This document shows, piece after piece, positions 1-7,651 of a stretch of DNA of 64,000 bases. This DNA is from Lachnospira sp. UBA2821 (GTDB lineage: Bacteria; Bacillota; Clostridia; Lachnospirales; Lachnospiraceae): positions 13,443 to 77,442 of the forward strand of contig DEGR01000033.1 in the NCBI GenBank assembly GCA_002351535.1, given 5' to 3'. Position 1 is the first letter of the stretch. Each line of letters begins with the position of its first letter. Position numbers and translations under genes: made by a program. Below the pieces are notes generated by a model. That model did no database searches. It was not told the origin of the DNA and saw nothing but the letters and a program-made list of their open reading frames with translations.

Positions 1-580
1 ATTCAGCTCCCATTGACTCTGCCGCATCTTCGATTAAAATTGCCCCGTATTCATCACAGATACCTATGATTTCATCAAGTTTAGATGGTGTACCATATAA
101 ATTTACAAGCACAACCAGCTTAACTTCCGGATATATTTCAAATGCTTTCTTAAGAGCCTCCGGGTTCATATTCCATGTATCGTATTCACTGTCTATAAAT
201 ACCGGTTTCCCGCCCTCGTACACTATTGGATTAACCGTCGCATCAAATGTCACATCTGAACAGAACACTTTTTTTCCTTTTAATGTTCCATCACCCACTT
301 TAGGCTTTCCGTACAATTCTTCTCCTGCTAACTTTACTGCCATATGTAATGCTGCTGTACCACACGAAAGTGCAACTGCATTAGTTGTCCCTACATACCC
401 AGCAGTAATTCTTTCTACTTCATTTACATTTTCACCCGCTGTAGTTATCCAATTTAAATCAAACGCACGATTCACATACTTTTGTTCCTCACCATGCATC
501 ATCGGACTTGCAAGCCAGACTTTATTTTCAAACGGTTTTATATCGCTCTGCTCATTCGTATTTTTCACATCTTTATCCAT
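1..580 (-). CDS. DegT/DnrJ/EryC1-family sugar aminotransferase (partial, cut by window edge)
   Basis: Reading the minus strand from an ATG at 580 gives about 193 residues that run off the left edge, so the C-terminal half is missing. The N-terminal part carries the family's typical segments: a WLASPMMHG-like opening, the SCGTAALHMA stretch that binds the PLP phosphate, and EDAAESMGA with the aspartate that contacts the PLP ring nitrogen. The PLP lysine would lie beyond the edge. The family transfers an amino group from glutamate to a keto-sugar nucleotide. The gene starts 2 bases after the stop of the FlaA1/PglF-like dehydratase, which would supply a 4-keto-6-deoxy sugar, so a bacillosamine-type amino sugar is a reasonable inference. 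The ribosome site is weak (AGGGTAG), suggesting translational coupling. Confidence 0.88.
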   Translation of the reverse strand, partial: MDKDVKNTNEQSDIKPFENKVWLASPMMHGEEQKYVNRAFDLNWITTAGENVNEVERITAGYVGTTNAVALSCGTAALHMAVKLAGEELYGKPKVGDGTLKGKKVFCSDVTFDATVNPIVYEGGKPVFIDSEYDTWNMNPEALKKAFEIYPEVKLVVLVNLYGTPSKLDEIIGICDEYGAILIEDAAESMGAE

Positions 581-582
581 GT

Positions 583-2523
583 CTACCCTACTTTCGCCCT
601 CATATTCTCTTCATCCATATTGTGATACGTCTTAACTATCCTGCCTATCATTTTCTTTACTTCTTCTTCCCTGTTATTCTCTGCTGCCTCTTTTATCTCT
701 GCCAGTTCCTGTTCAAATGTCTCATAGTTCATGTCTATTGGCTTGCCGATGAATATCATCCTGTTGGCAGTTTTCTTTAAGCCCTCTTCTTTCATCAGAA
801 GCTCTTCGTATAACTTTTCCCCAGGACGGAGACCTGTGTATTCTATCTTAATGTCTACGTCAGGTGTCATTCCCGAAAGCTTTATTAAATTGCGTGCAAG
901 TGTATCTATCTTCACAGGCTCGCCCATGTCGAGGACGAATATCTCGCCACCTTTACCGTATGCCCCTGCCTGAAGGACAAGTGATACAGCTTCAGGAATT
1001 GTCATAAAATATCTTATTATGTCCGGATGCGTTACCGTTACCGGTCCTCCGGCTTTTATCTGTTTCTTGAATAGCGGTATTACACTTCCATTGCTTCCAA
1101 GAACATTTCCGAATCGCACTGCCACGAATTCTGTTGAAGAAGCTCTGTTGAAATTCTGTACTATCATCTCACATATTCTCTTGGTGGCTCCCATTATGCT
1201 TGTCGGGTTGACCGCCTTATCCGTACTTATTAATACGAACTTTCTGACACCGTATTTCATGGCTGCCGCTGCTGTCTTGTATGTTCCAAATACGTTGTTT
1301 TTAACAGCTTCCTGCGGACTTACTTCCATAAGAGGAACATGCTTATGTGCCGCTGCATGATATACAATGTCCGGCCTAAATGTATCGAATACATTGTCCA
1401 TCCTTCTTGTATCCCTTACAGATGCAACTATCACATCAAGATTAAGCTTATCGTAGTTCATCTTAAGTTCCTGCTGTATATCATATGCATTGTTCTCATA
1501 CATATCGACGATTACAAGTCTTTTTGGATTGTGTGCTGCTATCTGCCGGCATAACTCACTTCCAATACTTCCACCACCGCCTGTCACCATTATGACTTTA
1601 TCTTTTACATGAGTAAGTATCTCATCAGTATTTACTTCTATCGGGTCACGCCCAAGAAGTTCTTCCACAGATACTTCTCTTAAGCTGCTTAAACTTACTT
1701 CTCCGTTAACCATCTGATATATTCCCGGAAGTACCTGTATGTCACAGCCTGTATCACTACATATATCTAATATTGCTTTTCTTTCCTTTGGAGTTGCAGT
1801 CGGTATGGCAAATATTATTCTGTGTATTTTATACTCCTCTACTGCATCTTTAATACTTTCCCTGCCACCGACTATCTTAAAGCCATTCATCAGTCTTCCC
1901 TGTTTGCATATATCATCATCTATTATGCAACATACCTTTGCACTTACATACTCGCTGTTAACAAGTTCTTTTATTAGTGTTCTTCCTGCTTCCCCGGCTC
2001 CTATTACCATCACATGCTCAAGTTTATCCGACTTCTGCTCCATGATGTTTCTTATCTTTCTTGCTCCTCTGTAGGAATATCTAACTCCTGTTATGAATAT
2101 GAATTCCAGAAGCCAGCCTATAAGGTAATATGATGCAGGCATTTCTCCATACAGTAACTGTACTGTAATTATATGTAATAATGCTGATATTCCAGAGGCA
2201 AACAGTGTTCTTTGCATCTCTGCAATACTTACATATTTCCACAGACTCTTATATAATCCCGAGATGTTATACACACATAAACTTAATACTATGTGTATTC
2301 CAAGTGACTTTAACCATATATAGTAATATTCCGAAGGCACATGCGATATTCTGAAATCAAATCTTATCCACAATGCACTTCCATATGCTATTAATATTGA
2401 CAATGCATCACATATGAATAATGTTAATGCTATGCTCCACCAGCTTCTGTTATATAAGCTTTTTATCCCTTGTGTATTATTTTTCTCTTCTCTTTTGTCC
2501 TTATTATCATTATCCTTACTCAT
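583..2523 (-). CDS. Membrane-bound UDP-sugar 4,6-dehydratase (CapD/FlaA1/PglF family)
   Basis: This is a 646-residue protein. About four hydrophobic segments occupy roughly residues 28-150, followed by a first Rossmann fold (GAGEAG near 175-180) and a catalytic short-chain-dehydrogenase domain with TGGGGSIG near 314-321. The usual YxxxK is replaced by MxxxK (IMGATK), which is the normal Ser-Met-Lys arrangement of the PglF/FlaA1 branch. Known relatives convert UDP-GlcNAc to UDP-4-keto-6-deoxy-GlcNAc at the inner face of the membrane. It follows the CpsD-like kinase and precedes the aminotransferase by 2 bases, so the pair probably makes a 4-amino-4,6-dideoxy sugar for the surface glycan. The start has a GAGGATTGTTAAG ribosome site. 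The exact substrate is inferred. Confidence 0.92.
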   Translation of the reverse strand: MSKDNDNKDKREEKNNTQGIKSLYNRSWWSIALTLFICDALSILIAYGSALWIRFDFRISHVPSEYYYIWLKSLGIHIVLSLCVYNISGLYKSLWKYVSIAEMQRTLFASGISALLHIITVQLLYGEMPASYYLIGWLLEFIFITGVRYSYRGARKIRNIMEQKSDKLEHVMVIGAGEAGRTLIKELVNSEYVSAKVCCIIDDDICKQGRLMNGFKIVGGRESIKDAVEEYKIHRIIFAIPTATPKERKAILDICSDTGCDIQVLPGIYQMVNGEVSLSSLREVSVEELLGRDPIEVNTDEILTHVKDKVIMVTGGGGSIGSELCRQIAAHNPKRLVIVDMYENNAYDIQQELKMNYDKLNLDVIVASVRDTRRMDNVFDTFRPDIVYHAAAHKHVPLMEVSPQEAVKNNVFGTYKTAAAAMKYGVRKFVLISTDKAVNPTSIMGATKRICEMIVQNFNRASSTEFVAVRFGNVLGSNGSVIPLFKKQIKAGGPVTVTHPDIIRYFMTIPEAVSLVLQAGAYGKGGEIFVLDMGEPVKIDTLARNLIKLSGMTPDVDIKIEYTGLRPGEKLYEELLMKEEGLKKTANRMIFIGKPIDMNYETFEQELAEIKEAAENNREEEVKKMIGRIVKTYHNMDEENMRAKVG

Positions 2524-2552
2524 CTTAACAATCCTCGTATGTGCCTTCTCTT

Positions 2553-3272
2553 CTAATACTGTTCGTACTTTGAATAATAGCCTTTATAGTAGCCTTTGTA
2601 ATACCCCTTATAGTAACCTTTATATTTTCCTTTATTTACACGGACCTTGTTAAGAACTGCACCCAATATCCTTATGCCTGTAACCTCTAGTTGTTTTTTA
2701 ACATCCTTAACAAATCTGTAACTCACTTCTCCACTTGATATCACCAATATGCATCCATCACATTTAGGTGCAATGACCGCTGTATCGATAACACTTCCAA
2801 GTGGTGGTGAATCGATTATCACATAATCATAATTATCTCTTCCATACTCTATCAGCCTGTCAAAATATTTATTGCCTAACAGCTCTGTAGGATTAGGAAC
2901 CTCCGGTCCCGCAACAACTATGTCAAAATCATCTACATTAGTCTCATATATAACATCTTCAAGCTTTTGCTGTCCTGACAGATAATGTGACAATCCTTTT
3001 ATCTCCTTGTCTGACTGCATACCATGTCTACCGACTATTACTGATTTTCTTATATCTGCATCTATAAGAAGTGTCTTTCTGCCATCTTCTGCAAGCTTTC
3101 TACAGAATTCAAGAGAAACGGTACTTTTACCTTCATTAGGTGTACAGCTTGTTATCGTTATTACTTTTATATCATCTCCGCAGAACTGAATATTGGTCCT
3201 CAACGAGTTAAATGCCTCTTTTCTTCCATAATCAAGTTCTTCAAGATTATTTATCTCTATCTTATTTGCCAT
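2553..3272 (-). CDS. Bacterial tyrosine kinase of the CpsD/CapB/YwqD type
   Basis: I choose the start MANKIEINN at 3272, because AGGGAG lies about 8 bases upstream and the longer reading (to 3368) only extends into the preceding gene. The 239-residue protein has the BY-kinase set: Walker A (TPNEGKSTVS), Walker A' (LLIDADIR) and Walker B (YVIIDSPP). The C-terminus is a tyrosine cluster built on repeated KGYY units, the autophosphorylation tail of this family. With its membrane partner, the Wzz/CpsC-like protein encoded just upstream (11-base overlap), it is expected to control polymer length, and the CpsB-like phosphatase two genes upstream would reverse the phosphorylation. The repetitive tail is coded by 12-bp repeats and could vary in length. 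Confidence 0.93.
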   Translation of the reverse strand: MANKIEINNLEELDYGRKEAFNSLRTNIQFCGDDIKVITITSCTPNEGKSTVSLEFCRKLAEDGRKTLLIDADIRKSVIVGRHGMQSDKEIKGLSHYLSGQQKLEDVIYETNVDDFDIVVAGPEVPNPTELLGNKYFDRLIEYGRDNYDYVIIDSPPLGSVIDTAVIAPKCDGCILVISSGEVSYRFVKDVKKQLEVTGIRILGAVLNKVRVNKGKYKGYYKGYYKGYYKGYYSKYEQY

Positions 3273-4029
3273 TGTGTCTGTCTCCCTTCTTTGAAGGTTT
3301 CTTGTGACGTTTTCTTTTGCCCGATGAAACTGATTTCTTATCATCTTCTTTAAGTGGAATTGCTGCAAGTGTATTTAATCCAAGATATTTTTCAACATCA
3401 TCCGCCGTAGTAATCGTGTCATCAAGTATGTACATTACGATAAGCACTCCCGAAGATAATACAAATCCTATCATCAGAGCTATAAGTATATTTTTAACAA
3501 GATGCACATTCACCGGTGTCTTTGATATGTAGCCTTTCTGTGCCACATTAGGAGCATCTGTACTCATAATGTCTGATATTTTACTCCTGGACACCTCTGC
3601 CAGTTCATCCACTATCGACTTTGCCGCCTCAGGCTCTGTAGCCTGTACAGTAATCTCAAGTATTCTCGTATTATCCGGATTCTCAACCGTTATAAGTTCT
3701 TCAAGTTCTTTGTACTTATAATCCAGTTTCAGATTTTTTATAACCTGTTCTAATACCGGACGACTCTTTATAAGCTGTACATAATCTGATGTAAGCTGTG
3801 TTCCAAGCTGGATGTCAGTAAGTGATGTAATTGAGGTGGACTGTGTCAATATATATAATATTGAGGTCGAACTGTACATTGGCTGTATACATATCTTTGT
3901 ATATCCGACTGCCACCATTGCACACAATATCATTGCCGCAAGTATTACTACTATTCTGTTTTTCAATACATAAAGTAATTCAAGTAAATCTATCTCTACT
4001 TCTTCATTTGAATTATTGTTATTGTTCAT
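3262..4029 (-). CDS. Wzz/CpsC/YveK-like polysaccharide co-polymerase and kinase adaptor
   Basis: The 255-residue protein has a membrane segment at about 29-47 (IVVILAAMILCAMVAVGY) and a second at about 180-205 (ILIALMIGFVLSSGVLIVMYIL), flanking an extracytoplasmic region, the chain-length-determinant layout. Its basic cytoplasmic C-terminus (KRKRHKKPSKKG) is where Firmicute adaptors contact the separate BY-kinase, and the kinase is the next gene. The family sets glycan chain length and positions the polymerase. A GAGGAAAGAT ribosome site precedes the ATG. It is 18 bases from the phosphatase gene upstream, so all are likely co-transcribed. Confidence 0.9.
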   Translation of the reverse strand: MNNNNNSNEEVEIDLLELLYVLKNRIVVILAAMILCAMVAVGYTKICIQPMYSSTSILYILTQSTSITSLTDIQLGTQLTSDYVQLIKSRPVLEQVIKNLKLDYKYKELEELITVENPDNTRILEITVQATEPEAAKSIVDELAEVSRSKISDIMSTDAPNVAQKGYISKTPVNVHLVKNILIALMIGFVLSSGVLIVMYILDDTITTADDVEKYLGLNTLAAIPLKEDDKKSVSSGKRKRHKKPSKKGDRHNGK

Positions 4030-4047
4030 TATCTTTCCTCGCCATTT

Positions 4048-4803
4048 CTAACTGTCAAATATTGCTGAAGGATTCTCATACAATATTTTCTGTAATATCT
4101 TCCCGTCAGTTTTTTTACTCAGGTACGCCACAGCCTCTTCCATATCAGGACGTCTTGTGGTTTTGTTATGTGTGTCTGTACTTATAAGTTCTATGTATCC
4201 ATTCCTTATAAGGTTCAAACAATATTTTTTATTTGATGAAAATATTCCTTCCAGAAAGTTCTCTGTATTCATCTGGAACATGACACCACTTTCTTTTAAT
4301 TCATCCATGATGTCATATTCCTTGTACAGACAGTCATATCTTTCTACATGTGCTATAATAGGTCTGTATCCTGACATCTGATATCTGCTTATTGCTTTTT
4401 TCATATCCTGATGCCTTATGTCTGTATTGAACTCTGTAAGGATATATCTATTACCCTTATCATTTTTTCCCATAATATGTGCTCTTCCTGAATTCAATTC
4501 TTCTATTATCCTGTCACTATAGAATAATTCATTGCCAAGCTTCAGTCGCATATCAGGGTGAATTTTTTCACATTCTCTTTTAACTTTCTCAAATGCTTCC
4601 TCCATATCATCTGACATCTTTCTGCATTTTTCTACCATGCTTCTGGCTATATAATGTGGTGTAAATATTATGTTTCTCACACCACTTTTATATTCCATGT
4701 CTATAAGCTCCATGGACATCTTTAAGTCTTCTGAACCATCATCTACACCAGGCAGAATATGGTTATGAATATCATATAATCCTTTTTCCAATGTTCTTAC
4801 CAC
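4048..4803 (-). CDS. CpsB/YwqE-type PHP-fold tyrosine-protein phosphatase
   Basis: The 251-residue protein opens with YDIHNHILPGVDDGSED, the metal-binding signature of the manganese-dependent PHP phosphatases. Further metal ligands are visible in FTPHYIA, LGNEL, AHVERYD and STDTHN. The family dephosphorylates the tyrosine tail of the CpsD kinase and so controls capsule assembly; kinase and adaptor genes follow directly. The listed start is a GTG. A TTG at 4791 has a better placed AAGGTGG and may be the real start, which would remove four residues and change nothing functional. Confidence 0.92.
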   Translation of the reverse strand: MVRTLEKGLYDIHNHILPGVDDGSEDLKMSMELIDMEYKSGVRNIIFTPHYIARSMVEKCRKMSDDMEEAFEKVKRECEKIHPDMRLKLGNELFYSDRIIEELNSGRAHIMGKNDKGNRYILTEFNTDIRHQDMKKAISRYQMSGYRPIIAHVERYDCLYKEYDIMDELKESGVMFQMNTENFLEGIFSSNKKYCLNLIRNGYIELISTDTHNKTTRRPDMEEAVAYLSKKTDGKILQKILYENPSAIFDS

Positions 4804-4820
4804 CTTATGCCAGATTGTGT

Positions 4821-5612
4821 TTAACGTTTGTGCTTTGAATACATCACTGCCATACCGACTATAACTAAACCGGCTAACGCAAATACGATTGTTACAGTGA
4901 AATGATTTATTTTCTTTCTCTTAGTCATATTACTAAGGTCAGCCTTTGCTGATTCCTTATTATTGAAATCTGCATTTTCTTTTTTTTCTTCTTTCCCTGA
5001 ATTTGATTTGTCATCTGATTCTCTGTCAACTTTTTCTGCAATTTTTTCATCCGGCACTTTATCTTTATCACTCTGTCCGTCGACGGATTTGGCAATAGAA
5101 TTACCTGACTTGTTATCTTCTGCTTTCGAATTTTCGTCCAAATTCTGACCCTGACTATTATCTACAGTAGTTTCCTCAATCTGATTGTTGTTCTGATTAA
5201 CCATATTGTCTGTAGTATTATCCGGATTGCCGGATGTATCCTCCGTGTTATCAGGCACATTATCTGTAATCTCTATTATGTACCCTTTAGATATTCCGGT
5301 TGCCACATTGCCATAAATCGCGGCTATAGCTTCTGACGCCTGTACTGCCGTAAGGTCTACTCCATCCTGTGATAGTTTGGAACGGAGCTGGTCCACATAC
5401 TCAGATTTAGCCGCGTACTTCTTTCCCTCATATTCAAATGTTCCCTGTGCTGCTGCTAAAACTCCGGCCTCATTTCCATTAATGTCACCGGCATATACAA
5501 TTTTCACACTTACTATTACTACGATTAATGCCACGGCTAATGCCTTCATAATTGCTGATACAGCTTTTTTAATCTCATTACTTTTTTTACTTTTATCTCT
5601 ATTACTATTCAT
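4821..5612 (-). CDS. Uncharacterised membrane-anchored extracytoplasmic protein at the head of the polysaccharide operon
   Basis: I do not recognise a named family. The 263-residue protein has an N-terminal membrane or signal segment (about 22-41, AVSAIMKALAVALIVVIVSV), a small conserved-looking domain of about 75 residues (TFEYEGKKYAAKS through IAAIYGNVATGI), a long Asn/Asp/Glu/Lys-rich low-complexity linker (about 120-225), and a C-terminal membrane helix (VTIVFALAGLVIVGMAVMY) ending in KHKR. This resembles a two-anchor or sortase-independent wall-spanning protein. There is no LPXTG. It is the first gene of the run leading to the phosphatase, co-polymerase and kinase, which suggests a role in surface polymer assembly or its regulation. 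The ribosome site is weak (GGGT). Confidence 0.7.
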   Translation of the reverse strand: MNSNRDKSKKSNEIKKAVSAIMKALAVALIVVIVSVKIVYAGDINGNEAGVLAAAQGTFEYEGKKYAAKSEYVDQLRSKLSQDGVDLTAVQASEAIAAIYGNVATGISKGYIIEITDNVPDNTEDTSGNPDNTTDNMVNQNNNQIEETTVDNSQGQNLDENSKAEDNKSGNSIAKSVDGQSDKDKVPDEKIAEKVDRESDDKSNSGKEEKKENADFNNKESAKADLSNMTKRKKINHFTVTIVFALAGLVIVGMAVMYSKHKR

Positions 5613-5666
5613 ACATTTACCCGTTTCTGAATATTAATCTAAACGCTTTCGCTCTTCATTTACATG

Positions 5667-5695
5667 ACTATAGGGCATATAACATGCCCTATAGT
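5667..5695 (-). other. Perfect 12-bp hairpin between the BIG2 gene and the polysaccharide operon
   Basis: ACTATAGGGCAT and its reverse complement flank a 5-base loop. It follows the BIG2 stop at 5734 on the minus strand and precedes the next start at 5612. No clear U-tract follows on either strand, so it is at best a non-canonical terminator or an mRNA-stability hairpin. An AGAGCGAAAGC motif occurs on both sides of it (minus strand). Confidence 0.45.
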
Positions 5696-5733
5696 AGTGT
5701 CTTATCAAAAGCTTTCGCTCTGCAGGAGCGGTA

Positions 5734-7362
5734 TTATTTAATTGTTATAGCATCTGAAAATATTGCTTTTACTGCATTTTTAATTGATGTAATATCTTCC
5801 TTGCCTTCTAAAACAAATGTATTATTTTCTGTCATATCAACAGTTACGTCAGCACCATTAACAGTCAGTTTCAACGCATGGGCACTGCCATCTACTACTG
5901 CTTTTGTAATCTTATATTCATCTTTTCCAACCGTTAACACACCTGTTCCATAATCATATGTCTTTTCTTTAAGATTTCTATGTCCCATGTATAATCTGTT
6001 AAGATTGCTGTCAAGTTCTGTCTTAGTTGTATCCTTCTTAACATTTAAATTAACTATTGTCTTATCTTTAAGAGTTTCTTTGACCGATACCTCTTTGCCT
6101 TCTGCTGTGAATAACTTCCATGTGTCATTCTCATATTTTGTAACATAGCCTTTACCATCAACCGATAATGACATTCCTGTAAGCTTAATATCAAACTTAA
6201 TTCCTAATGGATTGTTCTTTAAATATGCTGTTGTGTCATTTGTTAAAGCTGTAGAAGCCTTAAATGCCTGCTCCGGATTATCCCACTTAATTGTGTTTGT
6301 TCCATTGGCTGTAATTCCATCTTTAGCTGCCTTAGCAGTATCAACTGTAACCTCAAACTTTGTGAGCTTACTCTCTGGTTTTGTCGTTGGCTCTGTTGTT
6401 GGTTCTTCCGGTTTTGTTGTTGGCTCTGTTGTTGGTTCCACCGGTTTTGTTGTTGGCTCTGTAACAGGCTCTGTTGGTTTTACAGGATTTATAACTGTAA
6501 TCTTAATTGTTGCCTTCTTGTTGGAACCATCTATTGTCTTAACCGTGATTGTTGCAGTACCTTTTTTAATCGCCTTAATCTTTCCCGTCTGTGATACTGT
6601 TGCAACTTTTGTATTAGAACTTGTCCAAAGAAGCTTTGTGTTAGCTCCTTTTCCACTTGTGCTTACTGTAGCTTTCACTGTACCTGTCTTTCCTTTTGTA
6701 AGTGTTAATTTTGTTTTATTCACTTTAAGACCTGTAACTTTTCCTGCTACAACTTTTATTTTTGTTGTGAATTTTGCTCCACATCCGTCTGATGCTACTG
6801 CTGTAATCTTGGCTGTACCTGTTTTAACTGCTTTAATAACACCTTTGGATGATACTGTTGCGACCTTTTTATTGCTTGTTGTCCATTTAACTTTATTACC
6901 TGCCGTTAATGGTGTCTGAACCACTTTAGTCGAAATACTCTTACCTTTTGTAATTGTAAATGTCTTACCTACTGCATATCCTTCCTTTGTTGTTACAAGA
7001 ATCTTCTTTGCACCCTGTTTTACAGTTATCTTAAGAGTATCCTTAATCTTAGGGGATTTCTTAGATGCTACTGTAATTGTTGCCTTACCGGCTTTTTTAA
7101 ATGTCATCTTACCCTTATTAGTGATGCTTACAACCTTAGAATTGCTGCTCTTATATGTAACTGCCTTACTATCTTTCTTGCCTGTTGTCTTCACCGCAAC
7201 CTTTAAATTCTTTGAAATGCTTTTTCCTGCTACATATGCAGTATAAGAAGCTGACTTTGTTGGTGCCGTAATTGTTACACTTTTCACTGCTGCATTTGCA
7301 TTAATTGTTAAAGCAAATGACAAAACTGCTGTTGCAGCTAAATACTTTGTAATTTTTCTCAT
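5734..7362 (-). CDS. Secreted BIG2 (bacterial Ig-like) repeat protein, probable phase-variable surface protein
   Basis: The 542-residue protein starts with a signal peptide (MRKITKYLAATAVLSFALTINANAA). Three consecutive BIG2-like repeats follow at about 27-113, 114-205 and 206-290, each with the TSSNxKVATVSxxGxIKAxKxGTATIT pattern. A Thr/Pro/Glu linker (about 291-335, TEPTTKP repeats) leads to a C-terminal domain of about 205 residues that I cannot assign. There is no LPXTG motif or terminal anchor, so it is secreted or held non-covalently. BIG2 domains are common in adhesins and wall-associated proteins. A strong GGAGGAG site precedes the ATG. Upstream lie a good promoter and three recombinase-like sites, described separately, so expression is probably switched by DNA inversion. 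The gene is monocistronic. Confidence 0.9.
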   Translation of the reverse strand: MRKITKYLAATAVLSFALTINANAAVKSVTITAPTKSASYTAYVAGKSISKNLKVAVKTTGKKDSKAVTYKSSNSKVVSITNKGKMTFKKAGKATITVASKKSPKIKDTLKITVKQGAKKILVTTKEGYAVGKTFTITKGKSISTKVVQTPLTAGNKVKWTTSNKKVATVSSKGVIKAVKTGTAKITAVASDGCGAKFTTKIKVVAGKVTGLKVNKTKLTLTKGKTGTVKATVSTSGKGANTKLLWTSSNTKVATVSQTGKIKAIKKGTATITVKTIDGSNKKATIKITVINPVKPTEPVTEPTTKPVEPTTEPTTKPEEPTTEPTTKPESKLTKFEVTVDTAKAAKDGITANGTNTIKWDNPEQAFKASTALTNDTTAYLKNNPLGIKFDIKLTGMSLSVDGKGYVTKYENDTWKLFTAEGKEVSVKETLKDKTIVNLNVKKDTTKTELDSNLNRLYMGHRNLKEKTYDYGTGVLTVGKDEYKITKAVVDGSAHALKLTVNGADVTVDMTENNTFVLEGKEDITSIKNAVKAIFSDAITIK

Positions 7363-7384
7363 CTTATCTCCTCCATATTTTTTT

Positions 7385-7402
7385 CAAAAGGTGTACCTTT
7401 TG
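7385..7402 (-). other. Candidate recombinase crossover site 1 (inverted copy)
   Basis: CAAAAGGTGTACCTTTTG on the plus strand is the exact reverse complement of sites 2 and 3. The 8-bp arms are perfectly complementary and the central dinucleotide is GT. It sits 22 bp upstream of the BIG2 start codon, downstream of the predicted promoter, so it would be transcribed into the 5' leader. Confidence 0.7.
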
Positions 7403-7424
7403 GGATTTCATAATCTTCCTTAAT

Positions 7425-7453
7425 AAAATACCACATATTGTTAAAAACGTCAA
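7425..7453 (-). promoter_or_regulatory. Predicted sigma-A promoter P1 for the BIG2 gene, inside the putative invertible segment
   Basis: On the minus strand, TTGACG (7448-7453) and TATTTT (7425-7430) are 17 bp apart, and TGG just before the -10 gives an extended -10. Transcription would begin near 7418, giving a leader of about 56 bases that contains site 1. It is between sites 1 and 2 and points at the BIG2 gene in the orientation given, so the switch reads ON here. Confidence 0.65.
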
Positions 7454-7507
7454 TAATGATACTTTTTGTTAGTATAATAATACATTTTTATTATTCTACA
7501 TATATTT

Positions 7508-7525
7508 CAAAAGGTACACCTTTTG
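7508..7525 (+). other. Candidate recombinase crossover site 2
   Basis: CAAAAGGTACACCTTTTG, with 8-bp complementary arms and central AC. The flanks extend the dyad to 7505-7528 (TTT...AAA). It is inverted relative to site 1 and direct relative to site 3. Distance between the centres of sites 1 and 2 is 123 bp. Confidence 0.7.
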
Positions 7526-7548
7526 AAATATAAAATAGAATTGTAATA

Positions 7549-7575
7549 TTGACATTTTTTGAATTATGTGATAAT
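7549..7575 (+). promoter_or_regulatory. Second promoter-like sequence P2, pointing away from the BIG2 gene
   Basis: A perfect TTGACA at 7549-7554 is followed after 15 bp by GATAAT (7570-7575) preceded by TGT, an extended -10. An alternative TGA-TATAAA lies at 7577-7585. It reads rightward, antisense to the 3' end of the recombinase gene. Inversion between sites 1 and 3 would turn it toward the BIG2 gene. The 15-bp spacing is short, so strength is uncertain. Confidence 0.4.
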
Positions 7576-7589
7576 TTGATATAAACATC

Positions 7590-7607
7590 CAAAAGGTACA
7601 CCTTTTG
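7590..7607 (+). other. Candidate recombinase crossover site 3
   Basis: An identical copy of site 2 (CAAAAGGTACACCTTTTG), with the dyad extended by one base on each side. It is 45 bp from the stop codon of the serine recombinase gene. Sites 2 and 3 are direct repeats, 82 bp apart. Confidence 0.7.
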
Positions 7608-7651
7608 GTTATTTTTTTGCAAATTTTTAAGAATTTTATCTTAATGACATA

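Noticed and set aside
5640..5734. A riboswitch upstream of the polysaccharide operon
   Set aside because: Only a 12-bp hairpin and two GCGAAAGC-like mini-hairpins are visible; none fits a known riboswitch core that I can recognise.
6212..6919. 235-residue plus-strand open frame opposite the BIG2 gene
   Set aside because: It is the antisense of the BIG2 and Thr/Pro repeat coding sequence, with Val/Phe-rich repeats that mirror it, and has no ribosome site. A repeat-driven shadow.
7385..7607. The three 18-bp palindromes as terminators
   Set aside because: No U-run follows any copy, three near-identical terminators in 220 bases would be odd, and the asymmetric 2-bp centre with opposite orientation is better explained as recombinase sites. 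A repressor operator remains possible and is named as the alternative.
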